NCBI RefSeq assembly: GCF_900104525.1
Contig: NZ_LT629711.1
Span: forward strand, 1,116,001-1,180,000
Reading direction: 5' to 3'
Length of the DNA: 64,000 bases
From: Pedococcus dokdonensis
GTDB lineage: Bacteria > Actinomycetota > Actinomycetes > Actinomycetales > Dermatophilaceae
In this document: in pieces, positions 45,527 to 57,491 of the stretch
How positions within the stretch are numbered: position 1 is the first letter of the stretch
Layout: each line of letters begins with the position of its first letter
Notes under the pieces: generated by a model
What the model saw: only the letters and a program-made list of their open reading frames with translations
The model's database searches: none
What the model was told of the DNA's origin: nothing
Made by a program: the position numbers and the translations under genes

Positions 45527-47067
45527 GCCCCACGCGGGTGACGCAGGACAGCAACCCACTTCGCGACCCTCGCGACAAGCGGCTCCCCCGGATCGCCGGC
45601 CCGTGCGGCCTGGTGCTCTTCGGGGTGACCGGCGACCTGGCTCGCAAGAAGCTGATGCCCGCGATCTACGACCTGGCCAACCGCGGGCTCCTGCCGCCGG
45701 GCTTCTCGCTGGTGGGTTTCGCCCGCCGCGACTGGGCCGACCAGGACTTCGGCAAGATCGTCTACGACGCGGTGAAGCAGTACGCGCGGACCCCGTTCCG
45801 GGAGAGCGTGTGGCGCAACCTGGCCGAGGGATTCCGTTTCGTGCCGGGCACGTTCGACGACCCCACGTCGTTCGACCTGCTCGCCGAGACGGTGAAGAGC
45901 CTCGAGGCCGAGCGCGGCACCGGTGGCAACGTCGCGTTCTACCTGTCCATCCCGCCGTCGTCGTTCTCGGTGGTCTGCGAGCAGCTCGAGCGCTCGGGCC
46001 TCAGCAAGGCCGAGGGTGACTCGTGGCGACGGGTGGTCATCGAGAAGCCGTTCGGGCACGACCTCAAGAGCGCCCGCGAGCTCAACGACATCGTGGAGGG
46101 CGTGTTCCCGCCCGACGCGGTCTTCCGGATCGACCACTACCTGGGCAAGGAGACGGTCCAGAACCTGCTGGCGCTGCGCTTCGCCAACCAGATGTTCGAA
46201 CCGGTCTGGAACGCCAACTACGTCGACCACGTGCAGATCACGATGGCCGAGGACATCGGCATCGGTGGTCGGGCCGGCTACTACGACGGCATCGGTGCAG
46301 CCCGCGACGTCATCCAGAACCACCTGCTCCAGCTCCTCGCGCTCACCGCGATGGAGGAGCCGGTGTCGTTCGCGGCCGAGCACCTGCGCGCCGAGAAGGA
46401 GAAGGTCCTCTCCGCCGTGCGTCACCCCAAGGACCTCGGCAAGTCGAGCGCCCGCGGCCAGTACGCCGCCGGCTGGCAGGGCGGCGAGCAGGTCATCGGC
46501 TACCTCGACGAGGACGGTGTGGCCAAGGGCTCGCGCACCGAGACGTATGCCGCGATGAAGCTCGAGATCGACTCGCGCCGTTGGGCAGGGGTCCCCTTCT
46601 ACCTGCGCACCGGCAAGCGCCTGGGCAAGCGGGTCACCGAGATCGCGGTGGTCTTCAAGAAGGCCCCGCACCTGCCGTTCAACGACACCGCCACCGAAGA
46701 GCTCGGCCAGAACGCCATCGTCATCCGCGTGCAACCGGACGAGGGCATCACCATGCGCTTCGGGGCGAAGGTGCCGGGGGCCCAGATGGAGGTGCGCGAC
46801 GTGACGATGGACTTCGGCTACGGCCGCGCCTTCACCGAGTCGAGCCCGGAAGCCTACGAGCGGCTCATCCTCGACGTCCTGCTCGGCGACCCGCCGCTCT
46901 TCCCACGCCACGAGGAGGTCGAGCTCTCCTGGCAGATCCTCGACCCGGTCGAGGAGTACTGGTCGAAGTCGAAGGCCAGGCTCGAGCCCTACATGTCGGG
47001 TGGCTGGGGTCCGGCCGGCGCCGACGAGATGATGAGCCGCGACGGCCGCGTCTGGAGGATGCCATGA
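45523..47067 (+). CDS. zwf: Glucose-6-phosphate 1-dehydrogenase
   Basis: A 514-residue enzyme that oxidises glucose 6-phosphate, producing NADPH. The cofactor region GVTGDLARKKLMPAIYDLAN (from residue 37), the substrate motif RIDHYLGKE with the catalytic histidine region, and RWAGVPFYLRTGKRLGKR are in place. It overlaps pgi by 4 bases and is followed by its activator gene opcA. Confidence 0.97.
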   Translation: MSPTRVTQDSNPLRDPRDKRLPRIAGPCGLVLFGVTGDLARKKLMPAIYDLANRGLLPPGFSLVGFARRDWADQDFGKIVYDAVKQYARTPFRESVWRNLAEGFRFVPGTFDDPTSFDLLAETVKSLEAERGTGGNVAFYLSIPPSSFSVVCEQLERSGLSKAEGDSWRRVVIEKPFGHDLKSARELNDIVEGVFPPDAVFRIDHYLGKETVQNLLALRFANQMFEPVWNANYVDHVQITMAEDIGIGGRAGYYDGIGAARDVIQNHLLQLLALTAMEEPVSFAAEHLRAEKEKVLSAVRHPKDLGKSSARGQYAAGWQGGEQVIGYLDEDGVAKGSRTETYAAMKLEIDSRRWAGVPFYLRTGKRLGKRVTEIAVVFKKAPHLPFNDTATEELGQNAIVIRVQPDEGITMRFGAKVPGAQMEVRDVTMDFGYGRAFTESSPEAYERLILDVLLGDPPLFPRHEEVELSWQILDPVEEYWSKSKARLEPYMSGGWGPAGADEMMSRDGRVWRMP

Positions 47068-47107
47068 GTGCCCCACAGCGCCGTTCCGCTACCGATGGGG
47101 GAACCCG

Positions 47108-48352
47108 GTGATCGTCGACCTGCCCAGCACCACGACGGTGGCGATCAGCAAGAAGCTCGTCGCCCTGCGCCAGGACACCGGCGCGATGGCCCTCGGCCGG
47201 GTGCTCACCCTCCTGATCGTCGTCGACGAGCAGGATGCCGAAGAGGCCATCGAGGCCGCCAACGACGCGAGCCGGCAGCACCCCTGCCGCATCATCGCGG
47301 TGGTGATCGGCAACAAGCGCGGCCAGTCGCGGATCGACGCCCAGATCCGGGTCGGCGGCGACGCCGGAGCGAGCGAGGTCGTCGTGCTGCGGCTCTACGG
47401 CGCCCTGACCGAGCACGGCCGCAGCGTCGTCATCCCGCTGTTGCTGCCCGACTCCCCCGTCGTCGCGTGGTGGCCGACCGACGCCCCGACCCACGTCGCC
47501 CAGGACCCGATCGGCTCGATGGCGCAGCGCCGGATCACCGACGCGGCCGAGGCCAAGAACCCCCGGGCCGCGCTCAAGTCGCGCGCCACGGCATACACCC
47601 GCGGTGACACCGACCTGGCCTGGACCCGGGTGACCCTGTGGCGCGGGCTGCTCGCGGCGGCGCTCGACCAGCCGCCCTTCGAGCCCGTCACGGAGGCGAC
47701 GGTCACCGGTGGATCCGACTCGCCGTCGACCGACCTGCTGGCCGCGTGGCTGGCCCAGACCCTGCGGTGCCCCGTGCGGCGGGCGCGGTCCCGCAACGGC
47801 ACCGGCATGGTCAGCGTGCGCCTGGAGCGGCGCAGTGGGGCCATCGACCTGGTCCGCCCGGACGGCTCGATCGCGACGCTGAGCCAGCCCGGTCAGCCCC
47901 TGCGCCGGATCTCGCTGGCCCGCCGGGCCACGGCCGAGTGCCTCGCCGACGAGCTGCGCCGGCTCGACCCCGACGAGATCTACGAGGACACCATCCGCAA
48001 CGGACTCGCGCGGGTCGGCACCAAGACCGTCACCGCCAGCGAGGCGGTGCGTGAGGGTGAGGCCCCGTCGGTGAAGGACGCCGAGCGGGCCTCGCGCCGG
48101 CTGGCGCGGAGCAGCTCGAAGGCGAGCAGCGCTCAGATGGTGCAGGCCCCGACCCCGGCCCCCAAGGCCGACACCGGCACCGTCAAGGAGGCGGCCGCCC
48201 GCCAGCTCGCGAAGGCGAAGTCGACCGCGATCTCGCCGAAGGCGAAGGCCGCCAAGGCCGCCACCGCCCCGCGGGCCGCGAAGACCGCGAAGGCTGCGCG
48301 GCCCGCAAAGACTGCGAAGACCGCGAAGTCGACCAAGGCGCGCAAGGCATGA
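47108..48352 (+). CDS. opcA: Glucose-6-phosphate dehydrogenase assembly protein OpcA
   Basis: A 414-residue OpcA, which activates or assembles glucose-6-phosphate dehydrogenase. The conserved part covers about residues 1-310, including VVVLRLYGALTEHGRSVVIPLLLPDSPVVAWWP and AYTRGDTDLAWTRVTLWRGLLA. The remaining 100 residues form a tail in which the last 45 are almost entirely Lys, Ala, Thr and Pro (repeats like KTAKAARPAKTAK), resembling histone H1-like tails. The start GTG 47108 follows GGGGGA; an ATG at 47064 overlapping zwf is in another frame. It overlaps pgl by 4 bases. Confidence 0.94.
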   Translation: MIVDLPSTTTVAISKKLVALRQDTGAMALGRVLTLLIVVDEQDAEEAIEAANDASRQHPCRIIAVVIGNKRGQSRIDAQIRVGGDAGASEVVVLRLYGALTEHGRSVVIPLLLPDSPVVAWWPTDAPTHVAQDPIGSMAQRRITDAAEAKNPRAALKSRATAYTRGDTDLAWTRVTLWRGLLAAALDQPPFEPVTEATVTGGSDSPSTDLLAAWLAQTLRCPVRRARSRNGTGMVSVRLERRSGAIDLVRPDGSIATLSQPGQPLRRISLARRATAECLADELRRLDPDEIYEDTIRNGLARVGTKTVTASEAVREGEAPSVKDAERASRRLARSSSKASSAQMVQAPTPAPKADTGTVKEAAARQLAKAKSTAISPKAKAAKAATAPRAAKTAKAARPAKTAKTAKSTKARKA

Positions 48353-49083
48353 GCACCGCCCCGATCGTCGTGGTCCACCCGGACAAGCAGTCGGTGGCGG
48401 ACGGCGGTGCCGCTCGCCTGGTCACCACCCTCATCGACCTGCAGGCCGCAGGCCGAGCGCCCCACGTGTCGCTCACCGGGGGCTCGCTCGGGTCGGCGAT
48501 CATCGCGTCGATCCTCGAGGTGCCCGCACACCGGGCGGTCGACTGGTCGACGGTGTCGGTGTGGTGGGGCGACGAGCGCTACCTGCCGGCCGGCGACGCC
48601 GACCGCAACGACACCCAGAACGACGCGGCCGGCCTCGACCGGCTGGGCCTCGACCCGGCCAAGGTCCACCGGGTGCCGGGGCCGGACGCCAGCAGCTCGG
48701 CCGAGGACAGCGCCGACCAGTACTCCGCCACGGTGCGGGGCAGCGGCGGCGGCGAGTTCGACGTCATGATCCTCGGCGTCGGCCCGGACGGTCACGTGGC
48801 GTCGCTGTTCCCCGGTCACCCGGCCCAGCTGACCACCGACGCCATCGCCGTCGCGGTGCACGACTCCCCCAAACCGCCGCCGGACCGGGTCTCGCTGACC
48901 TTCGAGTGCCTCGGTCGCTCCGACCGGGTCTGGTTCCTCGTGGCGGGTGCCGACAAGGCCGAGGCGGTGCGCAACGGCGTCGACGGCGCCGGGCCCGAGC
49001 TGTCGAGCGCGGCCCAGGTGCGCGGCATCCGCGAGACCATCTGGCTGGTCGACCGCGACTCCGCCACCGAACTCCCCGCCTGA
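48349..49083 (+). CDS. pgl: 6-phosphogluconolactonase
   Basis: A 244-residue lactonase of the DevB/Pgl type. VSLTGGSLGSAI, VSVWWGDERYLP and GVGPDGHVASLFPGHPA are the three conserved blocks. It hydrolyses 6-phosphogluconolactone made by Zwf. It is the last gene of the operon and ends 15 bases before a long terminator hairpin. Confidence 0.96.
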   Translation: MSTAPIVVVHPDKQSVADGGAARLVTTLIDLQAAGRAPHVSLTGGSLGSAIIASILEVPAHRAVDWSTVSVWWGDERYLPAGDADRNDTQNDAAGLDRLGLDPAKVHRVPGPDASSSAEDSADQYSATVRGSGGGEFDVMILGVGPDGHVASLFPGHPAQLTTDAIAVAVHDSPKPPPDRVSLTFECLGRSDRVWFLVAGADKAEAVRNGVDGAGPELSSAAQVRGIRETIWLVDRDSATELPA

Positions 49084-49098
49084 CCCCCCCGCACCCCC

Positions 49099-49171
49099 GC
49101 ACTTCTGGCCACTGGTGCCGGGTCAGGCGCCCCGAACGGGGTGTGGGTGCGGCATGGGTGGCCAGAAGTGC
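49099..49171. terminator. Bidirectional terminator between pgl and rbpA (copy 2 of a 71-base element)
   Basis: GCACTTCTGGCCAC (49099-49112) and GTGGCCAGAAGTGC (49158-49171) are perfect 14-bp inverted repeats. Between them is a second small hairpin, CCCC-GAAC-GGGG (49130-49141). The element stands between converging genes. Its two arms are homologous to those of the hairpin at 30960-31030. Confidence 0.85.
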
Positions 49172-49175
49172 TGGA

Positions 49176-49526
49176 CTACTGGATGAGCTTGCGCTCCCGC
49201 AGGGTGGCCAGCGCCTCGTCGAGGATGGCCTTGCCGTCGGCGTCGGAGCGGCGCTCCTTCACGTAGGCCAGGTGGGTCTTGTAGGGCTCGACCTTCGGCG
49301 GGGCGGGCGGGTTGGCCTCGTCCTGGCCGGCCGGGAACCCGCAGCGCGGGCAGTCCCAGGTCTCGGGGACGGCCAGACCGGGCTCCTCGGCGAACGAGGG
49401 TCGGGTCTGGTGACCGTTGGCGCACCAGTAGGAGACGAACACCCGGGGAGCCGCCTCACCCCGCTCGGCCTCGCCCATCGGGCCGGCGCCCACTCGGCTG
49501 CCTCGGATTGCGTTGCCACCTGCCAT
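49176..49526 (-). CDS. rbpA: RNA polymerase-binding protein RbpA
   Basis: A 116-residue RbpA, the actinobacterial transcription activator that binds sigma factor and stabilises the open complex. The pattern VSYWCANGHQTRPSF and WDCPRCGFPAG supplies the four zinc-binding cysteine/histidine positions, and KTHLAYVKERRSDADGKAILDEALATL is the sigma-interacting helix. The ATG at 49526 has GAGAGGACC about 8 bases upstream. It lies 46 bases after secG. Confidence 0.96.
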   Translation of the reverse strand: MAGGNAIRGSRVGAGPMGEAERGEAAPRVFVSYWCANGHQTRPSFAEEPGLAVPETWDCPRCGFPAGQDEANPPAPPKVEPYKTHLAYVKERRSDADGKAILDEALATLRERKLIQ

Positions 49527-49572
49527 GTGCGGAAGGTCCTCTCAGGTCAGGGTGTGTCTGGGCGCGGGCGAG

Positions 49573-49818
49573 TCAGGCGGAGAACCGGTCGATGAGACCG
49601 ATCCCCACGATGCAGGCGAACCAGATGATGCCGACGGCGATCGTGAACCGGTCGAGGTTGCGCTCGGCCACCGACGAGGAGCCCAGCGAGGTGGACATGC
49701 CACCGCCGAACATGTCGGACAGACCGCCGCCCTTGCCCTTGTGGAGCAGGATCAGCAGCGTCAGGAACAGACCACCGATGACCAGCAGGACCTGCAGGCC
49801 AATGCGTACGGCTTCCAC
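49573..49818 (-). CDS. secG: Preprotein translocase subunit SecG
   Basis: An 81-residue membrane protein with two helices (residues 6-24 and 59-77) and the short linker KGKGGGLSDMFGGG between them, as in SecG of the SecYEG channel. It starts with GTG 49818. TATCCT upstream (49878-49873 on the minus strand) gives it a promoter separate from tpiA. Its place next to tpiA and pgk is conserved in actinobacteria. Confidence 0.94.
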   Translation of the reverse strand: MEAVRIGLQVLLVIGGLFLTLLILLHKGKGGGLSDMFGGGMSTSLGSSSVAERNLDRFTIAVGIIWFACIVGIGLIDRFSA

Positions 49819-49872
49819 GGAGCACCCATCTCGATTCGACGTCAGTTGTCGCTGCGCAATGCAGCAGGGGTC

Positions 49873-49878
49873 AGGATA
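49873..49878 (-). promoter_or_regulatory. Possible -10 element of secG
   Basis: TATCCT on the minus strand, about 55 bases before the secG start, lies in the gap after tpiA. No -35 is clear. Confidence 0.35.
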
Positions 49879-49890
49879 CCTGCTCGCCGC

Positions 49891-50697
49891 TCAGGCGGTG
49901 GCCAGGTGGTCCTTGAAGCGGCAGATCGAGGCGAACTCGGCGGGGTCGATGGAGGCACCACCCACGAGGGCGCCGTCGACGTCCTCCTGCGCCATGATCG
50001 CGGCCACGTTGGCAGCCTTGACCGAGCCGCCGTAGAGCACCCGCACCCCGTCGGCCAGGTCACCGGAGTAGAGCTCGGCGAGCTTGGTGCGGATGGCAGC
50101 GCACACCTCCTGCGCGTCCTGCGGCGTGGCGACCTCGCCGGTGCCGATCGCCCAGACCGGCTCGTAGGCGACGACGAGGGTGGCCGCCTGGGCCGCGGTC
50201 ACGTCGACCAGCCCTGCCTCGAGCTGCGTCAGCACGTGCTCGAGGTGGGTGCCGGCCTGGCGCACCTCCAGGGGCTCCCCTACGCAGAAGATCGGGGTCA
50301 GGCCGTGCCGGTAGGCCGCCTTCACCTTGGCGTTGACGACCTCGTCGGTCTCGTGGTGGTACTCGCGCCGCTCGCTGTGGCCGGCCAGCACGTAGGTGCA
50401 GCCCAGCTTGGCGAGGAAGGCCCCGCTCACCTCGCCGGTGTAGGCACCGCTGTCCTGCGTCGACAGGTCCTGCGCACCGTGGCGCAGGTCGAGCCGGTCG
50501 CCGTCGATCAGGGTCTGCACCGAGCGCAGGTCGGTGAACGGCGGGAGCACCGCGACCTCCACCGCCCCGAAGTCGTGTCGGCCGTCGCGCAGCGTCCAGT
50601 CGAGCTTCTGGACCAGGTGGGTGGCCTGGAGGTGGTCGAGGTTCATCTTCCAGTTGCCCGCCATCAGGGGCGTGCGGCCGGAGGTCGTGGCTGCCAT
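49891..50697 (-). CDS. tpiA: Triosephosphate isomerase
   Basis: A 268-residue glycolytic isomerase with Lys17 (AGNWKMN), catalytic His107 (AGHSERR) and catalytic Glu179 ([12 protein letters not shown]), and the phosphate loop [11 protein letters not shown]. Length is normal. GAGGAC stands upstream of the ATG. It follows pgk by 100 bases in the same direction. Confidence 0.97.
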   Translation of the reverse strand: MAATTSGRTPLMAGNWKMNLDHLQATHLVQKLDWTLRDGRHDFGAVEVAVLPPFTDLRSVQTLIDGDRLDLRHGAQDLSTQDSGAYTGEVSGAFLAKLGCTYVLAGHSERREYHHETDEVVNAKVKAAYRHGLTPIFCVGEPLEVRQAGTHLEHVLTQLEAGLVDVTAAQAATLVVAYEPVWAIGTGEVATPQDAQEVCAAIRTKLAELYSGDLADGVRVLYGGSVKAANVAAIMAQEDVDGALVGGASIDPAEFASICRFKDHLATA

Positions 50698-50797
50698 CAG
50701 GTTCAGTCCTCGGGAGAGCGGTGCGGGGTATGCCGGTGGGCCGGGCGGAGTGCCCGGCCCACCGAAGGGTACGTGGTTGCGGTGCGCAGGGGGTCGC

Positions 50798-52024
50798 TCA
50801 GGCGCCCGGCTCGTCGAGCACGGTCAGACCGGGGAGCTCCTTGCCCTCGAGGTACTCCAGGCTCGCGCCGCCGCCGGTGGAGATGTGGCCGAACTGGGCG
50901 TCCTCGAAGCCGAGCTGCCGCACGGCGGCGGCGGAGTCGCCACCACCGACGACGGTGAGGGCCCCCTTCTCGGTCACCTCGACCAGGGCCTTCGCGACGG
51001 CTGCCGTGCCCGCGGCATACGGCTCCATCTCGAAGGCCCCCATCGGGCCGTTCCAGAAGACCGTGCGGCAGTCCTTGAGCTTCTCGGCGAACAGCACCCC
51101 GGACTCGGGGCCGATGTCGAGCCCCATCCGGTCGGCCGGGATCGCTCCGGCGGGGACCACCTCGCGGTCGGCGTCGGCGGAGAACTCGGTGGCCGCCACG
51201 ATGTCGACGGGCAGGACGATCTCGACGCCCCGCTCCCTGGCCTGCTCGAGGTAGCCCTTGACCTGCTCGATCTGGTCGGACTCGAGCAGGCTCCTGCCGA
51301 CCTCGTAGTCCTGGGCCGCGAGGAAGGTGAACACCATGCCGCCACCGATGAGCAGGCGGTCGGCGGTCTGGAGCAGGTTGTCGATGACCCCGAGCTTGTC
51401 GGACACCTTGGCGCCACCGAGCACGACGGCGTAGGGGCGCTCCGGGTCCTCGGTGAGCCGCCGGAGCACCCCGACCTCGGTCTCGACCAGTCCGCCCACG
51501 GCCGACGGCAGCAGCCGCGCGACGTCGTAGACGCTGGCCTGCTTGCGGTGCACGACGCCGAAGCCGTCGGAGACGAACACGTCGGCCAGCCCGGCGAGCT
51601 GCTGGGCGAACTCGGCGCGCTCCTCGTCGGTCTTGGCGGTCTCACCGGGGTTGAAGCGCAGGTTCTCGAGGAGCACGACGTCGCCGTCCTGCGCGGCGTC
51701 GACCGCCGCGCGGGCGTTCTCCCCCACCGTGTCGCTGGCGAACGTGACGTCCTGGCCGAGCACCTCACGGAGGCGGGCGGCGACCGGCGCGAGCGAGTAC
51801 TTGTCCTCCGGCGCACCCTTGGGCCGCCCGAGGTGGGCGCACACGATCACGCGGGCACCCGCCTCGGACAGCGCCTTGATGGTCGGCGCCGACGCGCGGA
51901 TCCGCCCGTCGTCCGAGATCACCGGGCTGCCGGCGGGTCCTCCGTGTTCCAACGGCACGTTGAGGTCGGAGCGGACGAGGACGCGCTTGCCGCGCAGGTC
52001 GCCCAGCTCGGTGACGGACTTCAT
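50798..52024 (-). CDS. pgk: Phosphoglycerate kinase
   Basis: A 408-residue kinase starting [25 protein letters not shown], with the substrate site HLGRPKG and the C-terminal [11 protein letters not shown] nucleotide loop. It makes ATP from 1,3-bisphosphoglycerate. It lies 30 bases after gap and is probably co-transcribed with it. Confidence 0.97.
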   Translation of the reverse strand: MKSVTELGDLRGKRVLVRSDLNVPLEHGGPAGSPVISDDGRIRASAPTIKALSEAGARVIVCAHLGRPKGAPEDKYSLAPVAARLREVLGQDVTFASDTVGENARAAVDAAQDGDVVLLENLRFNPGETAKTDEERAEFAQQLAGLADVFVSDGFGVVHRKQASVYDVARLLPSAVGGLVETEVGVLRRLTEDPERPYAVVLGGAKVSDKLGVIDNLLQTADRLLIGGGMVFTFLAAQDYEVGRSLLESDQIEQVKGYLEQARERGVEIVLPVDIVAATEFSADADREVVPAGAIPADRMGLDIGPESGVLFAEKLKDCRTVFWNGPMGAFEMEPYAAGTAAVAKALVEVTEKGALTVVGGGDSAAAVRQLGFEDAQFGHISTGGGASLEYLEGKELPGLTVLDEPGA

Positions 52025-52054
52025 CGAGGCACCAGCTCCTGTCTCAGCCAGGGG

Positions 52055-54422
<2,368 letters not shown>

Positions 54423-54444
54423 GGGAGAAGTGTCCCCTACCCGG

Positions 54445-55425
54445 TCAGGCGTCGAGCATGTCGGGCGTCAGGTTGGCCTCGGTGCCGGGGATGCCGAGGT
54501 CCTGCGCCCGCTTGTCCGCCATCGCGAGCAGCCGCCGGATGCGGCCGGCCACGGCGTCCTTGGTCATCGGGGGCTGGGCGAGCTGACCCAGCTCCTCGAG
54601 CGAGGCCTGCTTGTGCTCCAGCCGGAGCGCGCCGGCCTCCTTGAGGTGGTCGGGGATGTCGTCACCGAGGATCTCCATGGCGCGACCGACGCGAGCCCCG
54701 GCAGCGACGGCCGCCCGGGCCGACCGGCGCAGGTTGGCGTCGTCGAAGTTGGCGAGCCGGTTGGCGGTGGCGCGGACCTCGCGCCGCATCCGGCGCTCCT
54801 CCCACGCCATCACGGCATCGTGCGCGCCGAGCCGGGTCAGCATCGCGCCGATGGCGTCTCCGTCGCGGATCACCACGCGGTCGACCCCACGGACCTCGCG
54901 AGCCTTGGCCTGGATGCCGAGCCGACGAGCCGCACCGACCAGCGCGAGCGCCGCCTCGGGGCCGGGGCAGGTCACCTCGAGCGCCGACGAACGGCCCGGC
55001 TCGGTGAGCGAACCGTGCGCGATGAACGCGCCCCGCCACGCGGCCTCCGCGTCGCAGGCCGACGCGCTGACGACCTTGGGCGGCAGGCCCCGCACCGGAC
55101 GCCCGCGGGCGTCGATGAGCCCGGTCTGCCGGGCCAGCGCCTCGCCGTCCTGCACGACGCGCACGACGTAGCGGCTGCCCTTGCGCAAGCCACCGGCGGC
55201 GAGGACGAGCACCTCGGACGGGTGGCCGTAGAGGTCGCCGATGTTCTTGCGGAGGCGTCGGGCGGCGTTCGCGGTGTCGAGCTCGGCCTCGACGACGATC
55301 CTCCCGCCGACGATGTGCAGCCCACCGGCGAACCGCAGCGTCGCGGCGACCTCGGACTTGCGGCAGCAGGGCTTGGTGACGTCGAGTCTGCTGAGCTCGT
55401 CCTTGACCCGCGCCGTCATCGCCAT
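54445..55425 (-). CDS. whiA: DNA-binding regulator WhiA
   Basis: A 326-residue WhiA, which in Streptomyces acts with WhiB in sporulation septation and is found in most Gram-positive bacteria. It begins [20 protein letters not shown], the standard start, has an N-terminal homing-endonuclease-like fold and a C-terminal helix-turn-helix ([23 protein letters not shown]). The ATG at 55425 is preferred over 55419 by that match. It lies downstream of yvcK as usual. Confidence 0.96.
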   Translation of the reverse strand: MAMTARVKDELSRLDVTKPCCRKSEVAATLRFAGGLHIVGGRIVVEAELDTANAARRLRKNIGDLYGHPSEVLVLAAGGLRKGSRYVVRVVQDGEALARQTGLIDARGRPVRGLPPKVVSASACDAEAAWRGAFIAHGSLTEPGRSSALEVTCPGPEAALALVGAARRLGIQAKAREVRGVDRVVIRDGDAIGAMLTRLGAHDAVMAWEERRMRREVRATANRLANFDDANLRRSARAAVAAGARVGRAMEILGDDIPDHLKEAGALRLEHKQASLEELGQLAQPPMTKDAVAGRIRRLLAMADKRAQDLGIPGTEANLTPDMLDA

Positions 55426-55565
55426 TGCTTCATCCTGCCATCTCGCTGTCGTGCACTGGTGGGCTGTCGTCCCATGCTTCGCTCTCCCCCTCGGCCGCAC
55501 CCTGAGGCACCGGCACCGCATCCCCCGACTCAACCACGTCCGTCAAGCATCCTGCCCCCGCGGGC

Positions 55566-55582
55566 GGTGCCGGCTCGGCACC
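55566..55582 (-). terminator. Hairpin between yvcK and whiA
   Basis: GGTGCCG (55566-55572) and CGGCACC (55576-55582) form a 7-bp stem with a GCT loop, 24 bases after the yvcK stop on the minus strand. The 180-base gap here is long for this otherwise packed cluster, so whiA may have its own promoter; I saw no clear -10. Confidence 0.4.
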
Positions 55583-55605
55583 AGCCGACGAACCGGCCCG
55601 CGAGG

Positions 55606-56541
55606 TCAGCCGAAGACGTCACGGTAGGCCGCGGCCAGCCGCAGCGAGTCATGGTGCCCGGGCGCACCCCGCTGCGCCACCGGGGCGAGCACGAGATCGG
55701 CGCCCAGCCGCCCGGCGACGGCCCGCAGGCCCACCTCGTCGTCGACCGCACCGGGGTCGGCGAGGACGGCGTCGAGGCGCAGGCGGGGGGCGTGGTCGAC
55801 CAGGGCCTCGAGCTGCTGCGCCGCGGTGAACCCGGCCGTCTCGCCGGAGTGCTCGAGGTTGAGGGTCAGCAACCGCCGGGCGGCCGTGTCGTGCAGTGCC
55901 TCGCGCAGGGCCGGGACCATCAGGTGGGGCATCACCGAGGTGAACCACGATCCGGGCCCGAGGATCAGCCAGTCGGCCTCGAGCACGGCCGCGATCGTCT
56001 CCGGGGCCGACGGCGGGTCCTGGGGCTCGAGCGCGATGCTCACGACCGTGCCCTTCGTGGTCGCCACGGCCACCTGGCCGCGCAGCGTGGTGAGGCCGTC
56101 GGCGTCAGCACCGTCCAGTCCCTCGACCCGCGCGGTGATCTCCAGCGGCACCGCAGCCATCGGCAGCACCCGGCCCCGGGCGTTGAGCAACCGGCCGACG
56201 AGGTCGAGCCCCACCACGGGGTCGTGGTGGACGTCCCAGAGGGCGGTGATGAGCAGGTTGCCGAGGGCGTGACCGGCCAGCGGGCCCTCGCCCCGGAAGC
56301 GGTGCTGCAGCACGTCGCGCCAGGTGTGTCCCCACTCGGTGTCGTCGCAGAGCGCGGTGAGGGCCATCCGCAGGTCGCCCGGGGGCAGGACGTCGAACTC
56401 GTCGCGCAGCCGGCCCGACGAGCCGCCGTTGTCGGCGACGGTGACGACGGCGGTGATGTCGTCGGTGACCAGCTTGAGGGCCTCGAGCGAGGCGGCCAGG
56501 CCGTGCCCGCCACCGAGCGCGACGACTGCGGGCCCCGCCAC
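55606..56541 (-). CDS. YvcK/CofD-family protein (gluconeogenesis factor)
   Basis: A 311-residue protein of the YvcK family, with VVALGGGHGLAASLEALK at the start and VTVADNGGSSGRLRDEFD, LPPGDLRMAL and LGPGSWFTSVMPHLMVPALREAL following. YvcK binds UDP-sugars and supports cell-wall synthesis and carbon control. The GTG at 56541 overlaps the rapZ stop by one base. The order uvrC-rapZ-yvcK-whiA is conserved. Confidence 0.93.
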   Translation of the reverse strand: MAGPAVVALGGGHGLAASLEALKLVTDDITAVVTVADNGGSSGRLRDEFDVLPPGDLRMALTALCDDTEWGHTWRDVLQHRFRGEGPLAGHALGNLLITALWDVHHDPVVGLDLVGRLLNARGRVLPMAAVPLEITARVEGLDGADADGLTTLRGQVAVATTKGTVVSIALEPQDPPSAPETIAAVLEADWLILGPGSWFTSVMPHLMVPALREALHDTAARRLLTLNLEHSGETAGFTAAQQLEALVDHAPRLRLDAVLADPGAVDDEVGLRAVAGRLGADLVLAPVAQRGAPGHHDSLRLAAAYRDVFG

Positions 56542-57431
56542 TACTCCTGCCCCAGGTCGCGGTGCACCACGAAGGTCGCGACGTCGTCACTGGTCAGTCG
56601 CGCCCGCAGGGCCTCCGCGACAGCCACCGACCGGTGCTTGCCCCCCGTGCAGCCGACCGCGAGCGTGACGTAGCGCCGGCCCTCGCGGATGTAGCCCGCG
56701 GTCACCGGCGACATCAGGTCGACCACACGGTCGACGAACTCGGGTGCCCCCTCCTGCGCCATCACGAACTCGGCGACCGGGGCGTCACGCCCGGTGAAGT
56801 TGCGCAGCTCGGGGATCCAGAACGGGTTGGGCAGGAAACGCATGTCGAAGACGAAGTCGGCGTCGAGCGGGACGCCGTACTTGAAGCCGAACGACATGAC
56901 GGCGATCCGGACCTTGTGGCCCGCGTCGCCGGAGAACACCGGGTGCACCTTCTTGGCCAGCTGGTGCACGTTGAGGCCCGAGGTGTCGATCACCACGTCG
57001 GCCCGGGCCCGCAGGTCGGCGAGCATGGCCCGCTCGCGGATGATCCCGTCGAGCAGCCGGCCGTCGCCCTGGAGCGGGTGCGGTCGGCGGACCGACTCGA
57101 ACCGGCGCACGATCGCCTCGTCGGTGGCGTCGAGGAAGACGAGGTTGGGTCGCCAGCCGCGCTCGCGCAGCTCGTCGAGGGCGGTCTGCAGGTGGTCGAA
57201 GAAGCCTCGGGCCCGCACGTCGACGACCGCGGCCAGCCGCGGCAGGTCGGCCCGCCGGGGGGCCTCGTTGGCCAGGTCGGCGAGCGAGACCAGCAGGTGT
57301 GGGGGCAGGTTGTCGATGACGTACCAGCCGGAGTCCTCGAGCACGTTGGCCGTGGTCGACCGACCGGCGCCGCTCATGCCCGTGACGATCACGAGCTCGG
57401 CCGGGTCGTGACCCGGCACCTCGTCGGTCAT
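56541..57431 (-). CDS. rapZ: RapZ-type P-loop nucleotide-binding protein
   Basis: A 296-residue protein with Walker [10 protein letters not shown] at residues 18-26 and the C-terminal [15 protein letters not shown] of the RapZ/YvcJ family. E. coli RapZ controls an RNA that regulates glucosamine synthesis; the role in actinobacteria is not settled. AGGAGG lies 9 bases before the ATG. It is coupled to yvcK. Confidence 0.94.
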   Translation of the reverse strand: MTDEVPGHDPAELVIVTGMSGAGRSTTANVLEDSGWYVIDNLPPHLLVSLADLANEAPRRADLPRLAAVVDVRARGFFDHLQTALDELRERGWRPNLVFLDATDEAIVRRFESVRRPHPLQGDGRLLDGIIRERAMLADLRARADVVIDTSGLNVHQLAKKVHPVFSGDAGHKVRIAVMSFGFKYGVPLDADFVFDMRFLPNPFWIPELRNFTGRDAPVAEFVMAQEGAPEFVDRVVDLMSPVTAGYIREGRRYVTLAVGCTGGKHRSVAVAEALRARLTSDDVATFVVHRDLGQE

Positions 57432-57491
57432 GACTGCTCCGCCTCCTGGCGCTGGGGGTGCGTGGTGGTGCCGGTCGTGGTCGGTCGCTGG

